A DNA stretch of 64,000 nt. Source: Siphonodentalium dalli (lineage: Eukaryota; Mollusca; Scaphopoda; Gadilida; Siphonodentaliidae). Position 1 is the first letter of the stretch. Every line of letters starts with the position of its first letter. The DNA is taken from positions 172,554,310 through 172,618,309 of the forward strand of contig CP136064.1 of the NCBI GenBank assembly GCA_032622095.1, read 5' to 3'. Positions 40,701 to 55,700 of this stretch are shown here, in pieces. A model generated the notes under the pieces. The model worked only from the letters and a program-made list of their open reading frames with translations, searched no databases and was not told the DNA's origin. The position numbers and the translations under genes are program-made.

Positions 40701-43700
40701 GATGCTAGCCCACTGTGCAGGCTAATCTCACTAAATCCATCCTCTGGGGACCTCATTCTGCAAATGTAAGACACACCATTTTAAGGCTAGAAAGGCAAAC
40801 TACATAGTTTAATATCACTGAGATGGGCCATAAACATGCTCAAAATAACCATGGGTCAGTACAAAAATTTATGAAAACGTCATCAATTTGAACTGCGTAC
40901 ATACCTCTGGTCGAAAAGTTTCTTGAAGTTCATTCTCATGAAATATGCCCTGATATAGGCCTGGAAATGGGAGATAATCTTTGACAGGGCCTCGTCACGC
41001 TGCTCTTCCAATGCACCGACCACGCCAGCTTTGAAGAACACTTTAGTGTGACCCATCCTGTACTCGGCCGTATCTAGTTGCAAGGCGACAATGATTTTCT
41101 CAGTCACAACCTTACCGTCGACGAAGCCTGATGGGATGGCATTTGGAGCAAGGATGGAGTATCTGTGAAGAAATTATGTAAGTGTTAATGGACAAGCAAA
41201 CAGACATTCAGGACTAGGCCAAGACCTTTTAGTTCTGAATGTCCAGTGGTGAGTCCACTGACTGACTTAAAATACAGTTTTAAACTATATAAGAAGAAAT
41301 TACTTGCTAAAATACAGATGAAAAATTCAGATAAATCTTGATAAATGAGGCAAATAAGAAAGTCTGTATAAAAATAGTCCTTGACTGACAACAAAACCAC
41401 ACCCCTTGACACGGTTCATGTTAGTGAAATGAGTGTACTTTGTCGTTAAGCATGCTGCAAAAGCAAATGTTGGCCTAGGCGACTCTGTTCAAAACCAAAT
41501 GTTAATGTGTGTATAGACACATCATAAAGAATTAGTTTTCTGCCATTTACAGTACTGTGAATGGCTTTAAATTTTTGGTATAAATTTTCGTGGTTCATCC
41601 TTTTTTTCGTGGGTTCGTAAATTTGTGGGTCTGTCGGTACTAACTGTTGCCCCCAATAATAACAACCAACTAATAGAAGTGCAGACACCTCAGCGATCCG
41701 TCGGAAATTGCACATCCGCACTATAGGCATGTAATTAATTAGCATGTCGTGTGTCCAATCTTCTGTTGACGACTATTGAGAATGTCAACAATGGGATTGT
41801 ATTACATAAACATACATAACCTAGGTGAAAGTCACTCTCTTCTCATAACATAACTCCCTAGGCTTTGAATGTACATGGGGACAATAGAGTTACATGTACC
41901 TCGCGCATGACATTCTCAAAATGGCGACTGCCATAGTTTCGAAGATAAATTTTTTTCGTGGGGTTTTTAATTTCTTGGTTATCAACAACCACGAAAATTG
42001 GACCACCAGGAATAAATGTACTTTTACAGTATATTCTAAAATTTATATTTAAGCAATGTATACTGTTGATGCACTTATCTGTATATTTGGGCATGTGTTT
42101 GGATAGAAGTTCCCTAGGCTTTGAGTGTACATGGGGACAATAGAGTTACATGTACCTCCCGCATGACATTCTCAAAATGGCGACTGCCATAGTTTCGAAG
42201 ATAAACATTTTTTGTGGGGTTTTTAATTTCGTGGTTATCAACAACCACAAAAATTGGACCACCAGGAATAAATGTACTTTTACACTATATTCGTATATTT
42301 ATATTTAAGCAATATATACTGTTGATGCACTTATCTGTATTTTTGGGCACGTGTTAGGATAGAAGTTCATATATGTGTTATACCAGCAGATGAACAGTAA
42401 ATCTATTACTGTATGCTCACATACTGGCATGCTCTGTGCTCTGTTAAACTTTTAAAGCTGTTGCTGGTTTGCAAATGAGTTGCAAGCCCCTATTGAGAAG
42501 AAAAATGAAGTGCATGGGGCTCATCAACTCTATTAACCCTTTACCCAACAAACCGGCCAAAACCGGCCAAATAAAGCTTCAACAGCCTAAAATATCTTCG
42601 GTCTGTCTCAATAGAACCATACAAATATGGATATCATTGGAACCGGCTCCTTGACCACATTGTGATAGTTACAGTTATGCCCTGTGCCAATGCATTCTCT
42701 TATATATGCGATTCGACCATAGGTCATATATAAGAGAATGCATTGGCACAGGGCCCTTCTGTTGGGTAAAGGGTTAAATTGTCCTTGTTTGTGGGTGGAG
42801 TGTAGATTTATGAGCAGTGCACTAGCTCTCTGTCAGATAGAGGTCTCAGTGGGGCTTGTTGTGCATAAATTATAGAGAAATCATTAACGAGGGTGCCACC
42901 CCCTTACCCCTTGGAATCCAGGATCCAGTTTAAGAATCTAACAATAAGGAATATCCGTATATGAGTTATTTTTGGAGAAAAACAGCATTGTATGCCATTA
43001 ATTTAAACAAATAAATGGCATATTTTTTTCCCCATGCATATTGAGTGTAATTCACGGAGGTCATTCTCCGAAATCGCTATCCAACAGTAAAGAGTGGAAC
43101 AGCAGAGATAATATAGGCCCAAACTGGTTACCGTATATGGTGTTTGGGGTCAAGTTATACGTTACTTCAGTGATCTTTATAGGCAGCTTATTAAAAATCT
43201 ATACATGTATTTATTTGATTTGGAAAGCACAAGATTGTGAAGACTATGAAGTACAGTAAATAATCAACTCCTTAACCACAGCAGAATTATGGGTAACTTT
43301 TCAGTATTTAGTCGGAAATATGGCTTTATGGCTTTCACTGAGAGCTTTCCGATTAATGGCAACAAGCCATATTTCCGACTAAATCCTGAAAAGTTACCCA
43401 TAATTCTGCTGTGGTTTATGGGTAACTTTTCAGGATTTTCAGGATCATTTCTGGAGCTTGCTCTCTAAAGTGTTTGTGTCGTTTTCAAAAATTGAAATCA
43501 GAGCTATTACGATAACTGAGTTCCTCAACAAAGATAATACTTTTGTATTCGAAACATGAGCATTCTCTATTGGAAATTTATAAAAACAAGCTTCTGCTCT
43601 GCAAATTGGAAATGTAAAACTGACCTCTGCTTGAACTCAGAGTAGATGATTCTGCTTGGGAATCCCTTTCGGCAGATACGGATACCTTCCAGTACACCGT

Positions 43701-46700
43701 TACATTGGAGCTGATGCAGGACCATACCAGCATCAATGAGACCTGAAAACAATGAAGACGAATGTTATTTGATCTGCACATCAATGAGATTCAAGGAAAG
43801 ATCTAAACAAAATTATTTTGAATTGGAATATCATAGTCTTACGTTTTTCCCTTATCACAACATGAAAGTAGTTGAATATGGAAAGCAACCAATGACAAAG
43901 AGGGCAAAAAGTTCAGAAATGGGCACCCTTTTATGTCAGGGGTAAAGCATAAATGCCCAAAAGACATTATTTTGGGCACTTAAAATGCACATACATTTTA
44001 GGTCATTAAAATAAATACCTAAGTTCTCAGGCCATTATATATGAAAAACTTGGTGTGAGGGAGAGAGGCTTTTTATTTTTATTTCACCCCCCCCCCCCCA
44101 ACATAAATCTAGAAATTTATGAAGTAAAGATAATTTTATGGAATATAGATATTTGCATGAAAAGTTTTCCAAGTTATCTATTGAATCTCTCTGCCCGAGT
44201 GTTTTAGTCATTATGTCTTCAACAACAAGACAGTCGCTCACCTGATTGTAAAGACTGAGATGACTGGGACTCTGGAAGACCACAATAATCAGTACTTGTC
44301 AAAATCATGTTTATTTAATAAGTTCAACAAATGACTAGTATGATCATTTGTTATAACTTATTATCTCAACATTTCCTAGGGGATAACTACTCATCGATGA
44401 TGCTTCAGTATAGAAAGTGTTAAACAATATTCATTTGTACCCTCAATGAACAATTAGAATAATTTTTTAACAAATTTTGATTTGATGACATAGATTTTAT
44501 AATCAAAAAGGGTGAAGAAGATATAATAGTATTGTCTCAGGTAAGCTAAAATCCTCTCTAAATTTATAACTGTATATAATTGGTGTTGGAGTTTTGAACC
44601 ATTGCCATACTCCGGGCTGGATAAAAATAAACAAATAACTAAAGATAAATTAGAAATAAAATTGATGATGCATTTATTTGGCATTATTTTATTTGAACCC
44701 TATCTTTACTAAATGGATTCTCCCATTCATTTGAATAGTCTATTATTCATCTGGAGGGGTGTTCTAGAATTGTAAGCAGACAACAGACAGAACAAAATAA
44801 TATAAGTGCAGACGGATTTCTATTAATGGAAGGGAAATGTTCAGATAATAAGTTGACTACAGTAATTCGTTGAACTTATTATCTGAACACGTAGTCAACT
44901 TATTATCTGAACATTTCCTAAAGGAACTACTCGTCAATGAGTATTAGTAAAGAAAGAGTTATTGGAATAACACAATAATCAACAAACCTGGCTGTTTGAA
45001 CTCGTTGGGGATGATACATCTGACAAAGTGAGGATGAGTCGTGTACAAGTTCTTCATCAGCTTGTTCAATGATTCCTGAAAACATAACATTGCCATAAAC
45101 AAAGTGCACATTACTTCATTTTTTTTATAATTTATTTTTATTTTTCATAGTCTGTCTCAATTACATATTAAAGTTGTACATAATAAATATACATTAAACA
45201 TGAAAAAATAAATTCTTATAACAATATATCTATTATCACATGCACACTTGAATAATCTCTGTTTTTGAAACTTATCCTTTTTCTTGTTCTGTCTTATTAA
45301 ATTATCTATAGCATTTTTTCTTGCTAAAGTGTCATTTTGACAGTTATTCTTTTTTTAATTCAGTGCACATTACTTGTTATGAGTTTCGCATACTATATCC
45401 ATAAAGTTTGAGAGAAAATGTGACAAAGTACTTTGGCCTAAAATAGTCCAGACCCCCGCCCCTACTAATTTTATCAACCCTGTAAAAACATTTTTAAAAA
45501 CCAAAACCAAAACAATTGTGTTTATAAATCTCAGGTCATTGTAAAACTGTGCTGATCAGTCGACGATCTGCATTATTCACACTGGCAGTCAGGGCTTGAA
45601 AATAGTGGTGCCCCTGTGTACACGGGCCGGTTGATGTCGCGATAATTTTTTATTAAAAATACTACCAAGGTCCAAGGCTTCATTATCCCTTCCAATGCCT
45701 ACAGTAATGTAAGCCTAATAGTGAATATTTTCAACTGATGGTGTTGATATTTCCTGGACATATTTTGTGATTTATAATTTATCAAACCCTTTCTATACTA
45801 AATGGAGTCTCCCACTCAGTTATAACATTATATATTGGAATGATTTATTATTCATCTGGATGGATGGAGGAAATGAAGAAATAAGCAGGTATCCTTGGTC
45901 CCAGATAACATACATACCCTGTGAGTAGCTGAGATAGTTTGGAAAGCAGAACTCTTCTTCTGTTTCTTGCCGCCAGCACCAGTCTCAGCTTTAATATAAT
46001 ATAATGGGAAATGAGATTGGTCCCTGCATGAGATTTGTTCAGGTCAGAGATTATGAAACATTATAAGGCATTCTCCAAATATAATAAGTTATTGGTTTGT
46101 ATTCATAATTAATAAACTAGACATCACTTCTAAACTAAAGGCACTTTTAGGGTTTAAAGCAACAAAATTTATTTTTCAAAATTAGGTGACATTTTTTGAG
46201 TTAAAAAGTCACTACAACTCAATCCATCAGTATTTTAGTTCATAATAATATGGATATCCAGAAATACAAGTTTAACAAACAGTCTAAGAATGTTTATTTG
46301 AACATCCCATTGTCAAAGAATTAACCTCTTGGGTGCTATACATCCCTACTGAGTAAGGACGTAAAATTTTCACGCTGTGTGTTGTAAGTCCATACTGAGA
46401 ACAGACCTACTTCAGCACACTAGCAGTTGGCAATTTATCATAACTGGAACACAGAATTAGTGCATCGGAATGATGCCTTTAATAATCGACTCCTTATACC
46501 ACAGCAGAATTATGGGTAATATATCAGGATTTCGCTGAGAGCTTTCAGATGAATGGCAACAATCCATTTTCCGACTAAATCCTGAAAAATTACCCATAAT
46601 TCTGCTGTGGTTAAAGAATCAATTATTTAGGATATAACTGTATGATATGTACGTGGTTTTGTAAACAGCATAGATACTACAGGCTCCTTTGACTCTCCAA

Positions 46701-49700
46701 GAAGAGAGACAACTGTCTCATTGAGAGGGTCCTTGTTCTTGTCCAACCAGTTGGCAATACTGTAGTTAACCTGTTAATGATAAAAAAGAAGCTGCATTTA
46801 AAGATCTGTTAAAGATACCCCATCCAATTAGTATAAATTTCTTAAAGGGACACTGTACACTACCTCTAGCCATTTATAATTCTTTCAGAGCACATTCAAT
46901 GAGTGTATTTTGAACTAATCGATGGCTCAAATTCATTCATTTGTTGCATATATTATTTTGAGATGGTCCCATAAATGGCCGGATTAAATGTACAGTCCCC
47001 CTTTAAGACAATTTTCTGCTTATCAGGCAAAACAAAAAGAACAATACTTGCAATCACCATCATTTGAATGGCACATGCATCGCAAAAGTCCATAAATTCA
47101 TCCATCAGTAGTATGCTGTAAAACTAGTACAAAAGATCATAATTGAAAACGCTCTTGATTAAATACCACATATGGTGAAAAATAGCTCATAGACAATCTT
47201 TATCAGAGACAATCATTGGAATCTTTTACATCTCTGACAAAAATCCAACATGTTCTAAAAACTTTCTCTTTTGAATCTGACCTTCAATACCTCCTATTAA
47301 TGGGCTCATGAATACGATTAACCCTTCCATGGCTGGAGCTTCCTGAAATTTAGCTAAAACTCTGTGCCATTGCATTCTCTTATATATATATATGCGAGGC
47401 TCCCTATGAGAGCCTAACAATATTTACCTTGATCTTGTAAACCAGTGCGGTCTCTTGTTTATGCCAGGCAGCCTATGGGAGACTTGCATATATAAGAGAA
47501 ATGCACTGGCACAGGCTCTTTACTGCTGCGCTAGCGTAGCATCCCACCATGAAAGGGTTAATTTCTTAATGTTATAACTTACAGTTCCAGCATAGTGATG
47601 GAGAGCAAAGTGTGCATCACCGACACCCTGCTTCTGTTTGCCAGGCTTTCCAAAGTTCTCAGATTTTCCCATGTGGTTCTGGTACAATTTGTCCTGGAAA
47701 GATTTGTCTGTTGCTTTTGGGAACATGCATTCTTCTTCCAAGATGGATAAGATACCCAAAGGCTGTAAAAGAAATGAAAAATTGAGCATTATATGTTAAA
47801 AGGATATTTGGTGAGATATCAAAATGTCTACTCAGAATGTATAACAGTAAAATTGAAAGGGTGAATTCATTCACTAACAAAGGGTTGCATGAACTAAGAA
47901 CTTCAGACGATTATAGTCCTCAGTACATTTCTAATTAACTTCAGTAATGCCCTAAATAATGGACTCCTTAACCACACAAGAATTATGGGAAACTTTTCAG
48001 TATTTAGTTGGAAATATGACTTGTTGCCATTCATCGTAAAGCTCTCAGTGAGAGCTTTCCGATGAATGGCAACAAGCCATATTTCCGACTAAATCCCGAA
48101 AAATTACCCATAATTCTGCAGTGGTTAAGGAGTCGATTATTTAGGGCATTACTGTACAGTCTTCAGATTACACACCTTTTCAATCAAGTCAATGCAAGCC
48201 TGCAAGTCCATACCGAAGTCAATGAACTCCCACTGGATACCTTCCTTGGCATAACATTCCTGTTCCAGGACAAACATGTGATGATTGAAGAACTGTTGCA
48301 GTCGCTCATTGGTGTAGTTGATGCAAAGCTGCTCAAAGCTGTTAAACTGTAAAGAATAGACATCACACCTTTAAAGATGTATTCAGGATTCTCGGCTAAT
48401 TTTTCAGAAAAACTGTTTTACATTTTACTTAGATTCTAGTGCATAAAATATTTGAAATTTATAGATGTATACGTAATATTGGGTTTTCAACTTTTTATTA
48501 AAAATCAAAGCAGAACGTTGTTAAATTATTTTTTTTTAAGTTGCTCCGGTAATTGGTGATCTGGAACCTGAATACACAGTTATTGATGGCAACAGAAGTA
48601 AAGTTGATTCATAATTCACACAAAATGGAGTCTCATTGCACGAAACAAATGGATTTTGTTATAACAAGTTTATTTGCTTGGTATTTTATTTTAATTAACT
48701 TAATGTTCAAATGCCAATTTATTTATTTTCCAAGAAATCAATATTCAGTTTTATTCATGAACTGCATCATAGAGATAAAAATATACATTCAGCCAAGATT
48801 TAACTTCAAGTATTATCCTATAGTCCAAAATATAAAATAAAGATGCCTAGAAAAAACCAAACCATTTCTACTTACGTCAAAAATTTCAAAACCGGCAATA
48901 TCTAGTACACCAATGAAATAGTTTCTCTTGGCCTTGGTATCCAGAGTCTTGTTGATTCTGATGACAAGCCAGCGGAACATTCTGTCATAAGTGGATTTAG
49001 CCAGTGCAGAGATTGAATAGACAACCTGATCCTTGGTTCGGCCTTGTGTGACAAATTCATTTCCGACTTTGATCTTTGGCTTGAGTAGGCCTTTCACCAA
49101 GTCACCAGCATTGATTCCCATGAGGAAAGCAACCTTCTCTGACTCTATAAAGGGATAGATACAGTATTGTATTCACTATACAATAATAAAACTACACTAC
49201 AATGAATAGCAGTTCTTTTAGACAATTAAATGAGATAAAAGTAAACAGGAAGTGGGGTTAAAAAATTATGGTACCATCACAAAAGCTTACAATGTCCAAC
49301 TTGCAATTTTTCAGTTATTTGTGTGCGTGTTTATTATGGTTTCTCAATTCGGCCAAAGTTTCTGCAAATGGCCTAATAATTTCAGAAATGGCCATAAGAA
49401 TGTTCATGGCCAGTGTGAACCCTGCTCTCACCAAGCCTTCAAATAGTGTGCCTGTCATCTTGAAAATGAGGTTCCCAGAGGGTGAATTTAGTGATGCTAT
49501 CCCGCATGGGGGGGGGGGGGGCTAGCATCAACAAAGTCACCTTCTGGGAACCTCATTCTGCTTAGGCATCAACTGCTATGAGAGACCTAGGTTCAGATTG
49601 AAGCTCCCCAGTTGAAGTTGGTGATGTTCACCAATTATCACCTCGATTATGCATTTTATCTTCTGCTAATTAGTTGATATATAAAAAGGATATAGAAAAA

Positions 49701-52700
49701 GTAACTAAAAACAATGTTAATTTGAGACTATATATACTTCCCAGAAGATGAGGCCTAAGCAGAATGAGGTCCCCAGAGGCTCTCACCAAACACTACCACA
49801 ACTATAAACCAAACACTCTAACCACTGTGATCTCTGCAGATTTTAGTCCAGTACAACAATATGATTTAGATTTATTGGGGGGTTATCTTCGTTTCAGCCA
49901 TTAGACCATATCACGATGTCAGTTTTATGGGTGAAGGAAAGATCACAAAGGCGGTTAATAACACTGGGAAATAAATGCACCACACATAGAAAACACTGTC
50001 TTCAGGAAAGTAACTAAAAATCTGCTCAGATATATTATTTTTAAAAGTATAATACATTTTTCCTTAAAGAAAGCCTGAACACTGAACTATATGGATATAT
50101 GTCCTGCTTTGTAAACCACAGTAGGAAAGGGGTTAACTTTTTGGTCGCCTCTTGACGTCTATTGGCTTGCCCAGATTTAGTCACGCATGAACTGTCCAAA
50201 TATAACCGGATGTATGCGATGAGAATCGTTAGTTTTATTTCCGACTCAATCAGGAGATTGACAAGTTGCGGGGTTGGGAATGGCACCGCCATGGGAGGGA
50301 CTTATGATAGTTCTGTGTTCAGGCTTTCTTTAAGGAAAAATGTATCATACTTTTAAAAATAATATTTTTCCGCTAAAGGAAGCCTTTCACACTGAACTAT
50401 ATGGATTAGAATGCAAGCCCAGGAGGAGGCACGAGCAATAAAGTTAATAGCCAAAGTTAGAGGGAAATGTACTCTTCTAAACAGATTGCACATAAATATG
50501 AACTCTTAATGAATCTGTGTACCTCCCCCCTTGTTTTGGAAGACAGGTGTGTGAAACACAAAATTCAAAAAGATACGGCCCTTAGATCTTGTTGGCTTCG
50601 CAGTAGGAATAAAACTAACGATTCTCATCGCATACAGCCGGTTATATTGGGACAGTTCATGCGTGACTAATCTGGGCAAGACAATAGACGTCAGGAGGCG
50701 AACAAAAAGTTAACCCCTTTCCTACTGTGGTTTACAAAGCAGGATATATGTCCATATAGTTCAGTGTGAAAGGCTTCCTTTAGCGGAAAAATATGAATCA
50801 GGTTACCTTTTCTTTGCATGGATTACAAATCAGGTTATCAAGTTCCCTTTGCATGGATAAGATATCCATGCCTATCGGGAATCAAACCACTGAGTTTTCC
50901 AATTGTAGGAAGGCTGAGCCATGCAGCTCACCAACTTAGCCACCACTCCAAAGTGCAATGAAAGTGTCAATGAAACTGTAGCTCAACTTGGAGAAGGATA
51001 ATTTCATGTGTTACAGCCAATATGGAGTGATTAGGGACACGGAATTGTTAAATTTGATAGCTCCCAGCTAGAGGTGATGTTTTTTTTTTTTTAAATTTGA
51101 AAATATCGGAGGGTCTCATCTAGAGGTTATCCTGAAGATCCATATAAAGTTTGGTGACATTCGGATTAGAGATGTGACATGTAGAATGTGTGCAAGGATT
51201 TAGTGATGCAAATAGTAAATCCAAGATGGCCTCTGGCGACCATGATTTTTCAACAAAATTCGGAAAACATTGATAACTCCAATCTAATGGTCATCCCGAA
51301 GATCCATATGAAGTCTGGTAACAATCGGATGAGGGATGCTGTCTGTAGGGTGTGCCGAAGGATGCAAAGACGCAAAGAGTCAGCCATGGTTTTCATCGAA
51401 AATAGTTCAAATTTGATAGCTCCTGTCTAGAGGTGATCCTAAACATGCCTGTAAATTTTCAAAACAATTCTCCAATAAATGTGGGCTGCAAGGTGTGCTG
51501 ATGGATCCCATCGTGAGGTCACCCCCAAGATCCATAAGAAGATTGGTGATGATCGGATGAGAGATGTAACCTGTAGGGTGTGTGAAAGCAGGGTTTACGC
51601 TAGGGGGTAGGGGAATGGGGCCGGTAGCCGTCAAGGGGAAAAATCCAGGTAAAAGTAGCCTGTTTTAGCACTGGTTGAACTACTTTCGTTATATCGGCCA
51701 ATAGAATTGTGTGAGAGTAGAAATGGCAGATTGTTTTGTTCCATTTCTGCCCAAGTGCCAAGCTATCAAACCTTATATTACATGTACCTGTAACTTTAAA
51801 ACTTGTAAATTTATTAGATATAAATTAATTTACGAAGTACAGAACACCAGTAATTTGGATCCCGAGTTAAACGTGCTCGTTAATGTTAAAAGACTCACTG
51901 TGGAAGACCCAGCAGATATTTCGGATGCATAACGTAATCGGAATATATTTTAGCAGCTGCAGTGTAAATATAGAAGGCTGATTACATATCTGGCCGATGA
52001 GTATTCTTTGTGGGCAGTGGTAAGTTGCCTTGATGCCTGGTGCGGCTACTCCCACATTTCTCTCTCGCACTATTACAAAGTGAACAGTATATTTTGCGGT
52101 ATAAAACATGACAGGTACGATTAAAATACTGCTCTTTTGCATAACATAACCGGGTTCTAATCGCAACGTAACTAACCAGCCTCAAAGGCATACCTTCTAG
52201 CAATGTCAGTTCCGACCACTTCCTGTTTCAATTTTCAGTATAACAACGCGTTTAGAGTGTGTGCACTCACAAGATATAAAATAAATTCACCTTTTAAAAT
52301 TCCTTAGTACTATTCCAACAAAATTCAGAAGTTTTAAACATCTTTATACCTTTATAGACATGCAGTATGTCCTGGGGTATGGCATGAGGGGAAAACTTGG
52401 CGAGGGGAACGGGGCCGTCAAGGGGACCCCCTGCCGGTATAGCGGAAACCCTGGTGAAAGGATTTAGTTATGGAATTTTTTTTAACAAATTTCAGTAAAA
52501 ATAGGAGGCTCCCATCTCGAGGTCACCCCAAATATCAAGTTTGGTGATGCTCGGATTCACGAGAGATGTGATCTGTAAAGTTTACTAAAGGAAATTGTTG
52601 ACAAATCATGGATGCCCCAACACATGGATGCACAGACAGATGCCAACCCATAGCAATAGCTCAAACTTGACTTCATCAAGTTAAGCTAGCGATGGCTCAT

Positions 52701-55700
52701 TCAGCATTATATATGCCCAAACATACCAGCTGATCCGTCAGCCTCAGCCTGCTCTTCTCTTGGCCTCTGTTTGAATTTCATTTCTCCAAACTGAACAACA
52801 GCAGATGTAATCTTGTACATGCTTTGTTTTTCTTCCTTAGTGAAGCCCAGTACATCAAAGGCAGCCTATAAATGACATAAAGAAAACTCTTGTACAGTGA
52901 AACCTCTCCAAACCGCGGACCCTCTATAACTCGAATCCCTCTCAATACCAAGCAAATTGTCTAGTCCTGAATTCAACCAAGTGCATTCTCACTAAAAATT
53001 ACCTCTGTAAACCGGAACCTCTCTATTCCGAACATCAGATGGATTTTTTAGTCCATAGGTGCAAATTTATTAATTTTTACCTCTGAAATACAAACCCGGA
53101 AAGTGATACCAAATGAATGCGCATGCGGTAGATTTAACATACAGTAATGCCCTAAGTAATCGACTCCTTAAACACAGCAGAATTATGGGTAACTTTTCAG
53201 GATTTAGTCGGAAAGATGGCTTGTTGCCATTCATCGGAAAGCTCTCCCCTGAGAGCTTTCCGATGAATGGCAACAAGCCATATTTCCGACTAAATCCTGA
53301 AAAGTTACCCATAATTCTGCTGTGTTTAAGGAGTCGATTACTTAGGGCATTACTGTACTTGATGCTTGCAGAGCTCTTAAATTGTTGACTCTGGTGTAGA
53401 CTGGGGATCTTTTCTAAGTTTAAATTTCTGGTCTGAGGGGTTGTTTTCGTGATGGCTCATTCATTGTGATAGGTTGATTAAAACTGTATTGATGACAATA
53501 CACTACCATTGCTTACTTTGAGTGAATTAGTGTTTAGTTTGAGTCCAACTCGTAAAAACAAAGTGTCAGTGCTCTAATTCTCCATGTCGAGGTCACCATT
53601 GTTCACTCAATGTGTGAAATAAGCACACAGTTATCTAATCAAACACCTGATGTTATAATCTGTTCACCGAATAAGACCGCTAATTAAATCAGTACGCATA
53701 TACAAGAGTACAAAACCTGTGCTACTATATCAGCGACATTTAAAAAAAAATGCGAATCGCTGTAAAGTTTATCACTTCCATGTTTCCTGTTTTATCTATG
53801 CTTGCATTATGTCTTATTAATTATACTACGTTTTAATTCTTATTATACCTGATTATACCATGTTTTATCTATTGTTATTATATTTTATTTGGTGATTTAT
53901 TGAACGAAGTTAATTAATCAATAATGATTTGGCTGTGCTTCGACAATGCTTAGTAATGACGGCAATAGATTCCGATCATAGTGCGATTTTCTATAAACCG
54001 AACACCTCTAAACCAAACAGAAGGTGCGGTCCGAAGGGTGTTCGGTTTGGAGATGTTTTACTGTAGTCAAAGGAGAAAAATTATCTGTATTGAATTCTAC
54101 ACAAAATTCAATATTTTCTGTTTACAAACAAAACAAGTTTCCTGAGAAGCGGGGGAACCTTATAGTGAACTTTTCCCACCAATGAATAGGATTCTTCTGC
54201 ACTTGTATTATCTGTTTTTCTGTCTGTCATCTGCTTATTTTTCTTGAACATCCCTCAGGATGAATAATTGACCATTCCAATGTGTACTTTTATAACTGAA
54301 TGAGAGAATTCATTCAGTAATTTAAAGAAAGTGTTATTGTAATCTCTCACAGGTTGGGCTTTCTGAAAATTTTAGGAGAACGATTTACCAAGGAGTGAAA
54401 TTGCTCCATGGACCCTCCAAATTCTTATACAAATGATCTAATGTTGAAGTTGGTTAAAAAAAGAATTATATCTAAAGGTTCACTTAATGTTTGAAAACCC
54501 AGGTCACATTATATACAACATATTATATACAGTAATGCCCTAAGTAATCGACTCCTTAACCACAGCAGAATTATGGGTAACTTTACAGGATTTAGTCGGA
54601 AATATGGCTTGTTGCCATTCATCGGAAAGCTCTCCCCTGAGAGCTTTCCGATGAATGGCAACAAGCCATATTTCCGACTAAATCCTGAAAAGTTACCCAT
54701 AATTCTGCTGTGTTTAAGGAGTCGATTACTTAGGGCATTACTGTACTTGATGCTTGCTGAGCTCTTAAATTGTTGACTCTGGTGTAGACTGGGGATCTTT
54801 TCTAAGTTTAAATTTCAACAAGCCATATTTGGGAGAATCCATTCAGAAGCCATATTTGGGAGAATCCATTCAATATAGAAAGGATTAAAGATTTTGAACT
54901 CACATCAGTGATTTTCATTTCATCGACATCATCAATTCCATCGACAATCATTGTTCCTTGGTTGATATTGGAGTAAAGTCCAGGATCAGCTTGGATCAAG
55001 GCCACCTCTGGAAAATATAAGTGTCAAATGCAACAGTCAAACAAAAATAATACCAGAGAAGTAGCATATAAGTGGCGCGCACTTGTTCTTCAATCCTGTT
55101 GCCGAATGTGTGTATTTATATGCATATATTGCAAATAAATATGTTTAAACGAAACCAGAGATTGAGAAGCTTGAATGCTGAATAATACTACAAAGAGTCT
55201 ATGACATTGGTCTGACATTTTGTGTGGGCAGCGAAAGATTCATAAATCTTACATGAATGGAATCAGTAGATGTTTGTTCAAGTTATCGCGATAATGGTCA
55301 TAAAATTGCAAACAAAATAAACAAACTGAGGGCCATAATTTTGAATTCATAAGTCAGGTCAAAATATCGGACAAACCTGGTTTTCAAACACAATCAAGAT
55401 ATTGTTGTGAAGGGGTCACATATCAAATATGAATGGAATCAGTTGACATTTGTTAGAGTTATCATGCTAACGGTCATAAATATTTTCTGAAAATAGACAA
55501 ACTGAGGGCCGGAACTCTGGGTAAACAAGGGTTGCACACCAAAGATGGTGCTTGTCGAGTTTTTTTGCCTATAAGAGTGAATAGATCTGTCGAACCAATA
55601 ATCACTAAAAATGGACGAACAAAGGAGTCATAACTCAGAACTATTGGTCATAAACTCAGATAAAGCTAGGAAATAAATGGATGGTATATGGTTGAGTTAT

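Noticed and set aside
46670-46680. Alternative donor for exon v8 right after GAGCCT (GTAGTA)
   Set aside because: It gives phase 0, incompatible with exon v9's start. The GTACAT donor keeps frame and matches the family length.
51711-51932. 73-codon + frame
   Set aside because: It lies wholly within a non-autonomous hAT-like element and shows no recognised motif.
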